A DNA stretch of 33,176 nt. Source: an uncultured Peptococcaceae bacterium. GTDB lineage: Bacteria > Bacillota > Peptococcia > Peptococcales > Peptococcaceae. A program made the translations under genes and the position numbers. Shown here in pieces: positions 17,461 to 26,054 of the stretch; positions within the stretch are counted from its first letter, which is position 1; every line of letters begins with the position of its first letter. A model generated the notes under the pieces. That model worked only from the letters and a program-made list of their open reading frames with translations, was not told the DNA's origin and did not search any database. The DNA lies in assembly GCA_937976375.1 (NCBI GenBank), contig CALJRU010000017.1, forward strand, positions 1-33,176. Reading direction: 5' to 3'.

Positions 17461-19084
17461 GTTTTTCACCTACATCAGCCTCAATCATCATTTCAATATA
17501 CTGATCCTCAGGAATACGCTTTGTTACAATTGGCAACTTAATACACTGTATTGTGCGGCCATTGTTCATTAATGACCGATATAAAAATGATCGATATTTG
17601 TCTGTCACCCAATATATTTTTTTCAGAATGACCTTTCTTCTCTTAAGCTCATTTGATACTATTCTACTCATTTTCAAAAAATCTATTTTTCTCTCTGAGC
17701 TTTGAAGAATTAAAGAACATTCTTGATTTTGATCTATTAGTTGGTAAAAATTGATGGCGTAATGATATTTCTGTTCGAAATCATTTACTATTTCTGAAAG
17801 CTCATATCCATAAAACGTTTCTCCAGCAACAACAATTTTTTCTTCGGAGCGACAGCAAAATTCTATATTTGGCGTTGTGCCAGTATATCCACATACTCGA
17901 ACAATATCATGCAAACGATATCTGTATAATCCTGAATAGGTAGAAATGACTAGCTCATAGTATTCCCCATCTTCTACCTCAGCCATTGATTTTATATTCC
18001 CACCATTTAAAGGGATAAACTCAAAATAACAAGAGTATACTGCTAACGGTCCATATTTTTCATTGTATCTCAATGGAATATTTATCATACCTTCACTACA
18101 TCCATAGCTTTCTGACAAATATCTCATTTTTTCGGGCAATTTTCTCATTACATCTTTCGAATAATCACCAACACTGCCGGCAAGCCACGATCCTGTAAAT
18201 ACAAAATCAGGCCAAATATCTTCAACGAATAGTTGACCTTTTTCAGCAAAAAGACACTGCAAATGCTTAGCACGTTGCGGCTCTGCTTTAAACTTTTTTA
18301 ACAGTATTCGCCGATCATCTTCACTCATAGATACGCTCATTGTTCCATGCATAATATCATCAATCATTTTTTGCGTATCACTTTCTATTCGCTCTAAAAG
18401 CACACCAAAATAGGTTAAATTATTGCAAAATAACATATTAAAATGCGGTTCTTTTAGAACGTACAGTGCCATCAAATAGTCTCTATCTTCTTCGCTCATC
18501 TCAACTTCAAGAAATTCATATGGAAAAACATACAAATCAGGCATTCTTTCCCAAAGTTCACGAGCAGCCTGACCAGAAGTCCGTCGAACGGCTTTCCCAT
18601 TAGGAGCACTTTCTATTGGCGAACAATTTGTTACGGCCATCATTTTTACATTTGGCGTACTCATTTGCGGCTCTAATCTAGCCAGATTAATATTCCATAA
18701 ATTAATGCTCATCTGCCGAGCCAATGAGCCCAGATAGGTTTCAATGTAATATTTACCTTTTTGCTTTTTTCCTGTTGAAAGTAAATAATGATCTGTTTTT
18801 AATGATGAAACCTGATTACTGTCATTTCGCATATTTGCCATAATGTAAGGTAAATAATCTTGATAATCGGATATAGGAACTTTTTCAAAAAACTCTTCTT
18901 TCGAATGAATGTCAAAAAAACCCTTATCTTTTGCATATTCACTTTGATTTCCCAGTTCAATAATGTCATATAATACTTTTTCTTGCCATAGCAATCCATC
19001 ATCGAACAATGATTCAATACCAGTTTTATAATATTCATTTAAATGATCATTAACCAATTCTGGAGTATATTTTTTTCTTTCCAT
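17447..19084 (-). CDS. GH3-family paralog with degraded P-loop
   Basis: A 545-residue protein alignable along its length with the downstream GH3 protein: 'KVPISDYQDYLPYI' (68-81), 'LFCNNLTYFG' (218-227), 'YGCSEG' (327-332) and 'TYSGLYRYRLHDIVRV' (382-397). The nucleotide loop differs: where the partner has LTTGSTGKAKYF this has LSTGKKQKGKYY (102-113), replacing the Ser/Thr-Gly core with basic residues. It may have altered or lost ATP binding and act as a partner subunit, or may use a different donor. GGAGG lies 6 bases before the ATG. A candidate -10 TATAAT lies at 19115-19120 on the minus strand. The overlap with the next gene suggests a hetero-oligomer. Confidence 0.8.
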   Translation of the reverse strand: MERKKYTPELVNDHLNEYYKTGIESLFDDGLLWQEKVLYDIIELGNQSEYAKDKGFFDIHSKEEFFEKVPISDYQDYLPYIMANMRNDSNQVSSLKTDHYLLSTGKKQKGKYYIETYLGSLARQMSINLWNINLARLEPQMSTPNVKMMAVTNCSPIESAPNGKAVRRTSGQAARELWERMPDLYVFPYEFLEVEMSEEDRDYLMALYVLKEPHFNMLFCNNLTYFGVLLERIESDTQKMIDDIMHGTMSVSMSEDDRRILLKKFKAEPQRAKHLQCLFAEKGQLFVEDIWPDFVFTGSWLAGSVGDYSKDVMRKLPEKMRYLSESYGCSEGMINIPLRYNEKYGPLAVYSCYFEFIPLNGGNIKSMAEVEDGEYYELVISTYSGLYRYRLHDIVRVCGYTGTTPNIEFCCRSEEKIVVAGETFYGYELSEIVNDFEQKYHYAINFYQLIDQNQECSLILQSSERKIDFLKMSRIVSNELKRRKVILKKIYWVTDKYRSFLYRSLMNNGRTIQCIKLPIVTKRIPEDQYIEMMIEADVGEKHESI

Positions 19085-19512
19085 AACGTTCCTCCATAAA
19101 GATTACCGCATTCTATTATATACTTTATTGTAAATGAGCCATCTAGGAAACAATAACAAATCATTTACTAAAACGACCAAACTCTTACAAGTATTTTTTG
19201 TTGCGACAATATTTTACAGATACTATATATTCATTCTGTAAAAGTAAGTTAAAATACATTACCCATTATTTTATCTTTCCCCTATACAAACTAAAATAAT
19301 ATTTGTACTCTAAAATGACCACCACTACTTCTCTTTACAATCGTTCTTTTCACCAGCTAGTGTATTTCACTTTATTGTGCTTACTTTATATATTGCACTT
19401 ATCTCTTTTTCTTTACTATTTTCGTCGACTTAGTAAAAAACAAACCTTATTCGCTCACTTCACTCTAACGATCTAAAAATCATCATACAAGTTTTCCGAT
19501 TATTTCTCAGTG
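19085..19512. other. AT-rich intergenic region upstream of the GH3 pair
   Basis: No gene is seen. It should hold the GH3 promoter. A dyad with arms TTTTACAGA (19212-19220) and TCTGTAAAA (19235-19243) lies about 130 bases before the GH3 start and shares the TTTACAG core found upstream of the phosphodiesterase genes. The right end marks the switch back to GC-rich DNA. Confidence 0.4.
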
Positions 19513-19555
19513 TAAAAAATCCTCCAATAATTTGTTAACCAAATTACTGGAGGAT
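19513..19555 (-). terminator. Rho-independent terminator after the flavoprotein gene
   Basis: Arms ATCCTCCA and TGGAGGAT, extended by a second paired segment around TTTG/CAAA, are followed by six T on the minus strand. It lies 27 bases beyond the flavoprotein stop. Confidence 0.85.
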
Positions 19556-19581
19556 GAATTCTATTATAAGATTTCACAAAA

Positions 19582-21264
19582 TTATTTCATGCGTGCGCGC
19601 CATTCCAAAACGACGCTGCCATCGCGGTCGAGGCGGATGGTTTGGAACTGATCGTTGAGGAGCGGGTTGGTGTAGTCGTAGTCGACGCGTTTGTGTTTGT
19701 CGCGGCTTTCCTTGCGGTTGCGGGCAGTGATGGCGACGGCTTTGCCAAGGTCAATGAGGTCGAAGAGCTCCATGGTGCGCATGAGCTGGTGGGCGTCTGC
19801 GCAGGCAATGTCGCTCAGGGCATAGGCTTTGAGGTCGTCGAGGTATTTGATGCCGGCGCGCATCATGTCTTCGCTGCGCAGTTTGAGACCGACGTAGTCG
19901 TTCATGATGACCTGCAGGGTGGAGTTGGCTTCGAGCCAGTCGGCGCCATTCTTGCGATTCATGAAGCTGTTGTAGAGATCGATGTGTTTTTGGATGGCTG
20001 GATGGCCGATGACATCGTATGCGTCGACGGTCTTCACGTATTCGGCTGCGGATTCCCCGGCGACGTCGCCCCAGACAGAGGCATTGGTGATGCTGCCGCG
20101 GACGTTGCCGACGACGTTGCCTGCGGCAAAAATGCCTGGCACGTTGGTGGCTGCGTTGAGGTCGATCTCAATGCCGCGCTGCTGCAGAGAATAGTCGTAG
20201 GTGCCGAACTCAACCATGCTTTTGTGCAGATCAATGCCGCGCTGGTTGAGGTAGTCGGTGATGGAATCGATGCCTTCGCACAAAAACTGCTGGTGCTGGT
20301 AAACGTGGTCCTCTTCACTGTAACCGGTGCAGTTCATGAAGGTTGGGCCGGTGGCGCTTTCCAGACGCTTGGTGAAGATGCCTGGGTTGATGTCCATGAG
20401 CGCATCGCCGCGTTTGCGGTCAGGCTTATCGCAGAATGGCCCAATGGCATCGCCGTTGATGTCGCTGATGACGCCAAACCAGGTGGCTTTGCCGCTGCGG
20501 GCGAAGCCTTTGACGCCGCAGTGGCGATATGGCACGTCGATGTTGACCAGCTTGGCGCCGGCACGGTATGCAATGGCTGCACCGCCAGCAGCAGCCGGAC
20601 AGCTGTGAACGTTGAAGATGTAGGCTGGATTGACATTCGGATAGAGGCGCATCGCCTGAGCCGTTGCCACAAGCACCGCCTTCGCCTGGATGACGACCAC
20701 TTCCGGCACGTCCTCAGCGAGGCTGAATCCGATGGCGCCAACGGCCCGCCCGTCTTCGGCGGTGAGAATGTCGCTGATGTAGAGCTTGTTCATGATCTTG
20801 GCGCCGTTCTCGCGGGCCTTATTGGTGAGCACGCGTTTTTGATTGGAGCCGTCGTATTTCAGATGATATCACTGGAGGGATGGCATGGTGTGGCCTTCGA
20901 AGCGATATTCGCCGGTCGGCTTCATGTTGATGCCCCATTCCTGCCAGCGTTCGACGATGCTCTGCGTGCGGCGCATCATTTTTTTGGTCATGGCTGGATC
21001 CTGCCAAGGACCGCCTTCCATGCCTTCGCTGATTTCGGAGATGACGCGGTCGAAATCGTCGCCGTGGCATTCAGGGATGTAGCACATGAAATGATCGTTG
21101 CCGCCGCAGCCGTTGCCGGAACGTCGGGTGTCGGCTTTTTCAGCGATCAGCACGTCCACGCCTTTGCTGGCTGCGGTGATCGCGGACTGCAGGCCAGCCA
21201 CCCCACCGCCAATGATGAGGTATTCTGTTTTTATGATTTCATCACGAACTTTCACTTCCATCAT
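19582..21264 (-). pseudogene. AprA-like FAD-dependent oxidoreductase interrupted by one in-frame TGA
   Basis: The two open frames 20869-21264 and 19582-20868 are in the same frame and read as one flavoprotein of about 560 codons, broken only by TGA at 20869-20871 (codon 132). The first part has the FAD-binding 'YLIIGGGVAGLQSAITAASKGVDVLIAEKA' (15-44) and 'RRSGNGCGGNDHFMC'. The second resumes directly with 'YHLKYDGSNQKRVLTNKARENGA' and ends with the FAD-closing 'GIFAAGNVVGN' and a C-terminal helical domain. The family (COG1053; fumarate reductase/adenylylsulfate reductase-like) transfers electrons between a ferredoxin subunit and a substrate that cannot be named here. It overlaps the ferredoxin gene by 4 bases. 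Only one lesion is present and the downstream frame is undamaged, so it is a very recent nonsense mutation, a sequencing error or recoding. No selenocysteine-insertion hairpin is evident after the TGA. Downstream initiation at a GTG (20832) would lack the FAD domain. Confidence 0.8.
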
Positions 21265-21524
21265 TCAACACCTCCCTGTTGTGTGCGTTTTTCTTCGGGC
21301 ACATCCATCGTAAACATCATATGAGACAATGGATAACGCATGCTGATCGCCCCTTTTGGACAATCTTTGACGCAGGCACGGCAGTGCCAGCATTCATAAG
21401 GGTATTTCACAGCAACGATTTTTTTGCCGTCTTCATTTTTTACAAAGCGAATGACATCCAGCGGACAGATTTGCGCGCAGGTGCCGCATTCAATGCATTT
21501 TTCTTTATCGATGATTGGTGGCAT
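21261..21524 (-). CDS. 2[4Fe-4S] ferredoxin, AprB-like partner of the flavoprotein
   Basis: An 87-residue protein with two complete four-cysteine clusters: 'CIECGTCAQICP' (from residue 10) and 'CWHCRACVKDCP' (from about residue 45). It carries electrons to or from the flavoprotein, as AprB does for AprA. The longer spacer between the clusters and the short C-terminal tail 'MRYPLSHMMFTMDVPEEKR' resemble AprB-like subunits rather than small free ferredoxins. Its stop overlaps the flavoprotein start (ATGA), giving translational coupling. The pair lies downstream of a LysR gene on the same strand, separated from it by a terminator, so it should have its own promoter in 21525-21622. Confidence 0.88.
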   Translation of the reverse strand: MPPIIDKEKCIECGTCAQICPLDVIRFVKNEDGKKIVAVKYPYECWHCRACVKDCPKGAISMRYPLSHMMFTMDVPEEKRTQQGGVE

Positions 21525-21622
21525 AAGCCAACACTCCTTTCTCTTGCTTCCATGATATAGGATGCTTATGTATTAAGAAAGCATATTTTATCAATGCTAT
21601 CCATTGCAATCTGTCATAGTTG

Positions 21623-21660
21623 AAAAAAAAGCGGCGCTCGATCGCATGCATCGAGCGCCG
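21623..21660 (-). terminator. Rho-independent terminator after the LysR gene
   Basis: Arms CGGCGCTCGAT and ATCGAGCGCCG, 11 bases each with a 7-base loop, are followed by eight T on the minus strand. It starts 6 bases past the LysR stop. Confidence 0.92.
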
Positions 21661-21666
21661 TTATTC

Positions 21667-22605
21667 TTATTCATTTTCTGCGCCATAGGTCTGGCAAATG
21701 TGTTCAAGCATTTCTGTCACGCATTTTTCAGCCGCCGTCATATGATGGTTGCCATGATGCACCCAGCCACCCAGCACGGCCACATTGAAATCTTCCACGT
21801 TCAGCGGCACCAATTTGTAGCGGTAGTCTCTATTGCTGCGCAGAACTTCACTGTTGGGGGTGATGAGCACCGCGTCGGTTTCGGCGGCGTATTTGCGTGT
21901 GTTGAGCACGTCGTTGATGCGCATGGCTGGCTGCGTGTTCTGCTCAATGCCGAACTTGCGCATCAGAAACAGGTCCTTCTGCGGCGACAGCGTCACCCGT
22001 TCAAAGCGCATAACATCTGCGAGGCGCACGCTGTCAAAGCTTTGCAGGGGATGATCTTCCCGGGTGCAAATGCTCAATTTGTCGGAAAAGATCTGATGAA
22101 ATCCCAGCTGGTAGCGGTTGAGATCGTTGTACACGTCCATCGCGCCGGCCTCGTTAAAGGTGATGAATGCGAGGTCATAGTCGTGCTGCGCCACCTTGGC
22201 GAGCGCATCTTTGATATAGTCGCGATAGGCCGACACCTGAATGGCATCGTACTGCTGGCGCAGCGCTAAAATCATATCGGTGATGATGTTCATGGCACAG
22301 TGCGAGGAGCCTGTGATGCGCACGGAGCCGCTGATCGTTTCTGAATGGAGGTCGGATTTTTCCAGCTTTTCCAGGGCATTCTGGATGGAAACTGCACACT
22401 CCAGCACCTTTTTCCCTTCTTCGGTCAGGGTCACGCCGCGTTTGCCGCGATTCAACAGCACCACCCCGAGTTCTTCTTCCAGGCGAATCAGCGAAATGCT
22501 GATGGTCGACTGGGAAATATACAGGGCCTGCGCCGCCCGCGATATGGAGCCATACTTATCGACAGCAATCAAAAAACGAAACTGATTGAGCTGCACATTC
22601 TTCAC
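21667..22605 (-). CDS. LysR-family transcriptional regulator
   Basis: A 312-residue LysR protein with a textbook N-terminal winged helix-turn-helix ('FLIAVDKYGSISRAAQALYISQSTISISLIRLEEELGVVLLNRGKRGVTLTEEGKKVLECA') and a normal effector domain. It is GC-rich, unlike the other three LysR genes of the window, and more like canonical family members. The start is a GTG at 22605 just after GAAGGG; a second GTG three codons on is an alternative. It lies immediately upstream of the ferredoxin/flavoprotein pair on the same strand and is divergent from tmcAL. The redox pair is the more likely target. Confidence 0.88.
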   Translation of the reverse strand: MKNVQLNQFRFLIAVDKYGSISRAAQALYISQSTISISLIRLEEELGVVLLNRGKRGVTLTEEGKKVLECAVSIQNALEKLEKSDLHSETISGSVRITGSSHCAMNIITDMILALRQQYDAIQVSAYRDYIKDALAKVAQHDYDLAFITFNEAGAMDVYNDLNRYQLGFHQIFSDKLSICTREDHPLQSFDSVRLADVMRFERVTLSPQKDLFLMRKFGIEQNTQPAMRINDVLNTRKYAAETDAVLITPNSEVLRSNRDYRYKLVPLNVEDFNVAVLGGWVHHGNHHMTAAEKCVTEMLEHICQTYGAENE

Positions 22606-22740
22606 CTTCCCTTCAAAATCTGCCGCTGTTTCTTTCTATTATATAGCATCTTCCCCAATCATGAAAAGAGGCGCGCTTGTCAATACGAGACCCCCTCTGT
22701 TATACTGGTGCCATTGACAGGGTTTTAAGGAGGTTGTGCC

Positions 22741-23913
22741 ATGACGACGATCGGCATTGTTGCGGAGTGGAATCCGTTTCATAACGGGCATCAGCGATTG
22801 ATTGACGCAATTCGCGCGGAAGAAGGCGACGCCTGCATTGTATCGGTGATGAGCGGGGCATTCTGCCAGCGCGGCGAGGCAGCGTGCTTTGACAAATGGC
22901 TGCGCGCCGAGATGGCCCTGGCGGCTGGCGTGGATGTGGTGCTGGAGCTGCCGCAGGTGTATGCGAGCGCCAGCCTGGAAGGCTTTGCCCGCGGCGGCGT
23001 GGCGAGCCTTTTGGCGTTCACGCCGCTGGACGCGCTCTATTGCGGCAGCGAGTCGGGCGATGCGGCAGCATTGACGGCACAGGCTACCTACCTGCGCACC
23101 CATACGGCGGCATTTGATGTGGCGATGCGCACGGCCGGCGAGCAGGGGCTGAATTACGCCCAGGCTTCGCAGGAATTTTTGCGGGCGGCGGGCTTCACCT
23201 CCGACAAGAACACGCCGAACGACCGCCTGGCGCTGCAATATCGGCTGGCGCTGCCGGAAGCAGTGCCGATGCGGCTCGTGCAGCGCAGCGTGGCACACGA
23301 CGCTACCAAAGCCGCTGCCCACACGATGAGCGCGTCGCAGATTCGCGCCGCGCTGCCGGAATCGCTGGATGAGGTGGCGCCTTATCTGCCGCCGAGCAGC
23401 ACGGCATTGATGCGCCGTGCCTTTGCCGAGAGCTGGCAGCCTGCTGACACGATGCAGTTTTTGCTGGCGCTGCGCCTGCTTTGCACGAGCCTGGAACCGG
23501 AGGACATCGCCGCACGGCTGGCGATTCGCGACGGCTGGGCGCCGCGCCTGTTGGCGGCGATTCAAGAGGCCAGCGATTACGACGACATGCTCAGCCGCGC
23601 GCAGACCCGCCATTACAGCCGCAGCCGCGTGCGGCGCTTGGCGCTGGCGCTCTTATCACCGCTGCCGGAAGCCCCTGCGACACCTGGCTACTGCCGCGTG
23701 CTGGGCTTTTCCAAGCGCGGGCGAGCGCTCTTAAAAACGCGCACAAGCAATGTGTCGCTCGTCATCAACACCGGCAAGGATCAATACAAGCTGTCGCCGC
23801 AGGCGCACGCGCTGCTGCTTGCTGACATTCATCGCCAGGCACTCGCCGACACTCTCACTCACCGCGGCCCTGTACGCCGGGATTATGTTGAAGCACCACG
23901 GGTGTTTGTTTAA
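22741..23913 (+). CDS. tmcAL: tRNA(Met) cytidine acetate ligase
   Basis: A 390-residue protein of the TmcAL (YlbM, formerly DUF795) family. The N-terminus 'TIGIVAEWNPFHNGHQRLI' is the nucleotidyltransferase HxGH motif typical of the family ('AEYNPFHNGH'). 'VSVMSGAFCQRGEAACFDKWLRAEMAL' and 'DVVLELP' follow as expected, and 'LGFSKRGRALL' lies in the C-terminal part. TmcAL activates acetate with ATP and acetylates the wobble cytidine of elongator tRNA-Met, a Bacillota trait. AAGGAGG lies 7 bases before the ATG. It is a single gene, convergent with the second trpBA unit and sharing a terminator with it. Confidence 0.92.
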   Translation: MTTIGIVAEWNPFHNGHQRLIDAIRAEEGDACIVSVMSGAFCQRGEAACFDKWLRAEMALAAGVDVVLELPQVYASASLEGFARGGVASLLAFTPLDALYCGSESGDAAALTAQATYLRTHTAAFDVAMRTAGEQGLNYAQASQEFLRAAGFTSDKNTPNDRLALQYRLALPEAVPMRLVQRSVAHDATKAAAHTMSASQIRAALPESLDEVAPYLPPSSTALMRRAFAESWQPADTMQFLLALRLLCTSLEPEDIAARLAIRDGWAPRLLAAIQEASDYDDMLSRAQTRHYSRSRVRRLALALLSPLPEAPATPGYCRVLGFSKRGRALLKTRTSNVSLVINTGKDQYKLSPQAHALLLADIHRQALADTLTHRGPVRRDYVEAPRVFV

Positions 23914-23914
23914 G

Positions 23915-23963
23915 AAAAAAGGCCAGAGCCGCTCGCATCGATGCGAGCGGCTCTGGCCTTTTT
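23915..23963. terminator. Bidirectional terminator between tmcAL and trpA2
   Basis: A perfect 18-base stem (23921-23938 with 23941-23958) has a run of six A before it and five T after it, so it can stop transcription from both convergent genes. Confidence 0.93.
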
Positions 23964-23989
23964 GTATGAGCTGCCGGAGACAGAGATAT

Positions 23990-24739
23990 TTATGCATTCA
24001 CGGCTGCTTTCAGCGCACGGATGGCGGCGCCAGCGTGCGGCGCTGCGTCCTTGCCATAGCTTTCCACGAGCTTGACGATGCCGGTTTCGACGAGAATGCC
24101 ATCGGCGACGGCGGTCAGCTGCTGTGCTTCTTCCGGCGTGCAGTCGGGAACGCCTACGATGCACGGCACCTCGCTTTGCTGGCGAGCGGTGTTGACGGCG
24201 AACGCAAGGTCTTCATTGTTGGTCACAGCCATGGCATAGAGGAAACCGTCGGCTTCTTTGGCGATCATGGCGATGCGTTCTTCGTCGGTTGGCGCGATCA
24301 TGGAGAGCAGGGCCACACCATGGGCATCGCAGACATCCTGGAACTCCCCTTTTTCTTCGTATGGCAGATCGAGCAAAATCAGGCCGGCAACGTCCACTTT
24401 CTGGCAGAGCCCCACGAATCGCTCAGCACCATAGGAGAAGACCACGTTGGCATAGGTTACAAAAATGAGCGGCACTTTTTCTTCGTGGCGCAGTTCCTGC
24501 ACGAAGTTGAAAATGCGGTCGGTGGTGGTGCCGGCAGCCAGCGCGCGGATGTTGGCACCCTGCACCACCGGTCCTTCGGCGGTCGGGTCGGAGAACGGAA
24601 TGCCCAGGGCGATGGCATCCGCACCAGCAGCGGCCATTTCGTGAACCACGGCAGCCGTTGTCTGTAAGTCTGGATCACCACAGGTCACAAATGGAATGAT
24701 GGATTTTCCTTGGCTTAATACGGTTGTTAGCTTATTCAT
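23990..24739 (-). CDS. trpA2: Degenerate tryptophan synthase alpha paralog, probable pseudoenzyme
   Basis: A 249-residue TrpA paralog, 8 residues shorter than the copy at 26514. By hand count 116 of the first 168 positions are identical. The catalytic Glu (Glu49 in Salmonella, Glu44 in the other copy) is Ala44. The mobile loop-6 motif 'SSMGVTGTR' is replaced by 'AVTNNED' with an 8-residue deletion. The phosphate-binding 'GFGIS' is 'GVPDC', and 'VGSAIV' is 'VETGIV'. Without these it should not cleave indole-3-glycerol phosphate. The loop that contacts TrpB ('PFSDPTAEGPV') is intact and the frame is open. The ATG overlaps the trpB2 stop by 8 bases. A structural or allosteric role on TrpB is inferred. 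It is transcribed with trpB2 from its own T-box. Confidence 0.9.
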   Translation of the reverse strand: MNKLTTVLSQGKSIIPFVTCGDPDLQTTAAVVHEMAAAGADAIALGIPFSDPTAEGPVVQGANIRALAAGTTTDRIFNFVQELRHEEKVPLIFVTYANVVFSYGAERFVGLCQKVDVAGLILLDLPYEEKGEFQDVCDAHGVALLSMIAPTDEERIAMIAKEADGFLYAMAVTNNEDLAFAVNTARQQSEVPCIVGVPDCTPEEAQQLTAVADGILVETGIVKLVESYGKDAAPHAGAAIRALKAAVNA

Positions 24740-25919
24740 AAAGATCTTCTCCTCTGTAGCGTGCGATGGCTGCGCAGTCTTTGTCTCCGCGGCCGGACAT
24801 GGTGACAACGATGATCTGGTCTGGCGTCATGGTTGGCGCCAGCTTCTTGGCGTAGGCGATGGCATGGGCCGATTCGATGGCAGGAATGATGCCTTCCTGA
24901 CGCGCTGTGTATTCGAAGGCGTCGACGGCTTCGTCGTCGGTAACCGGCACATATTCAGCGCGGCCGCTGTCGAAAAGCTGCGCGTGTTCCGGCCCCACGC
25001 CCGGGTAATCCAGGCCGGCAGAAATGGAATACACTGGTGCAATCTGGCCGTATTCATCCTGGCAGAAGTAGGACTTCATGCCGTGGAAGATGCCGACGCT
25101 GCCTGTGTTGACGCTGGCAGCGGTTTCAGCGGTATCGATGCCGCGGCCAGCCGCTTCGCAGCCGATGAGGCGCACGTCTTTATCGTCGATGAAGTGGTAG
25201 AAACTGCCGATGGCGTTGGAGCCGCCGCCGACGCAGGCGAGCACCGCATCGGGCAGGCGCCCTTCTTTTTCGAGAATCTGCGCGCGAGTTTCTTTGGAAA
25301 TGATCTGCTGAAAATCACGCACGATCATTGGGAATGGATGCGGACCTACAGCAGAACCCAGGCAGTAGTGGCTGTCTTTGAGGTCGTCGCCCCATGCACG
25401 CATGGCTTCGTTAACGGCGTCTTTGAGGGTTGCCGTGCCGCTGGTCACCGGCACCACTTCGGCACCGAGCAGACGCATGCGGTAAACGTTCAAGGCCTGG
25501 CGAATGGTGTCTTCTTCGCCCATGTACACGACGCATTCCATGCCCATGAGTGCCGCGGCGGTGGCGGTGGCCACGCCATGCTGACCGGCGCCGGTCTCGG
25601 CAATGAGGCGGGTCTTGCCCATTTTCTTGGCGAGCAGCGCCTGACCGAGGGCGTTGTTGATTTTGTGCGCGCCAGTGTGGTTGAGGTCCTCGCGCTTGAA
25701 GTAGATCTTGGCGCCGCCGAGGTCGCGGGTCATGTTCTCAGCAAAGTAGAGGCGGGATGGACGGCCCACGTAATCGTTGAGCAGGGCTGTCAGCTCCGCA
25801 TTGAATGCTGGGTCGTTTTTGTAATGCTCGTAAGCCTTTTCCAATTCTATCACTGCACTCATCAGGGGTTCTGGGATGTACTGACCGCCGTGAATGCCGA
25901 AGCGTCCTTTTTGATTCAT
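24732..25919 (-). CDS. trpB2: Tryptophan synthase beta subunit, second copy
   Basis: A 395-residue PLP enzyme joining indole and serine to give tryptophan. All key features are intact: PLP lysine in 'HTGAHKINNALGQ', catalytic Glu in 'AETGAGQHG', phosphate cup 'GGGSNAIGSF' and the C-terminal 'MSGRGDKD'. It aligns almost without gaps and is nearly identical to the copy at 27280, including long DNA stretches. It is the ordinary TrpB1-type sequence, not the long TrpB2 subfamily; the symbol only marks the second copy. AAGGAGAG lies 7 bases before the ATG. It is the first gene of a separate unit led by the T-box at 26055-26360. Its partner TrpA is degenerate, so it may act mainly on free indole. 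Confidence 0.95.
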   Translation of the reverse strand: MNQKGRFGIHGGQYIPEPLMSAVIELEKAYEHYKNDPAFNAELTALLNDYVGRPSRLYFAENMTRDLGGAKIYFKREDLNHTGAHKINNALGQALLAKKMGKTRLIAETGAGQHGVATATAAALMGMECVVYMGEEDTIRQALNVYRMRLLGAEVVPVTSGTATLKDAVNEAMRAWGDDLKDSHYCLGSAVGPHPFPMIVRDFQQIISKETRAQILEKEGRLPDAVLACVGGGSNAIGSFYHFIDDKDVRLIGCEAAGRGIDTAETAASVNTGSVGIFHGMKSYFCQDEYGQIAPVYSISAGLDYPGVGPEHAQLFDSGRAEYVPVTDDEAVDAFEYTARQEGIIPAIESAHAIAYAKKLAPTMTPDQIIVVTMSGRGDKDCAAIARYRGEDLYE

Positions 25920-26054
25920 CGTAATCTCTCCTTAGTCTCTATGATTTATGATCGCTCTCATCGTGTTCTGCATCGGCGTTCAGCGCCGCCATCGTTTGAT
26001 CACTTTCTCCTGCATCTGTTCCTCCTCCATGCGCCAACGCCTCTGTTCAGGAGA

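Noticed and set aside
20869..20871. Selenocysteine codon in the flavoprotein
   Set aside because: No convincing SECIS-type stem-loop follows the TGA within the usual distance and I know of no Sec at this place in the family. The idea is kept only as a check.
19642..21324. Long plus-strand open frame of 560 codons opposite the flavoprotein
   Set aside because: It mirrors the real minus-strand gene, is low in complexity (Val/Ala/Asp/His-rich), and has no recognisable domain or ribosome site. Long antisense frames are common in GC-rich genes.
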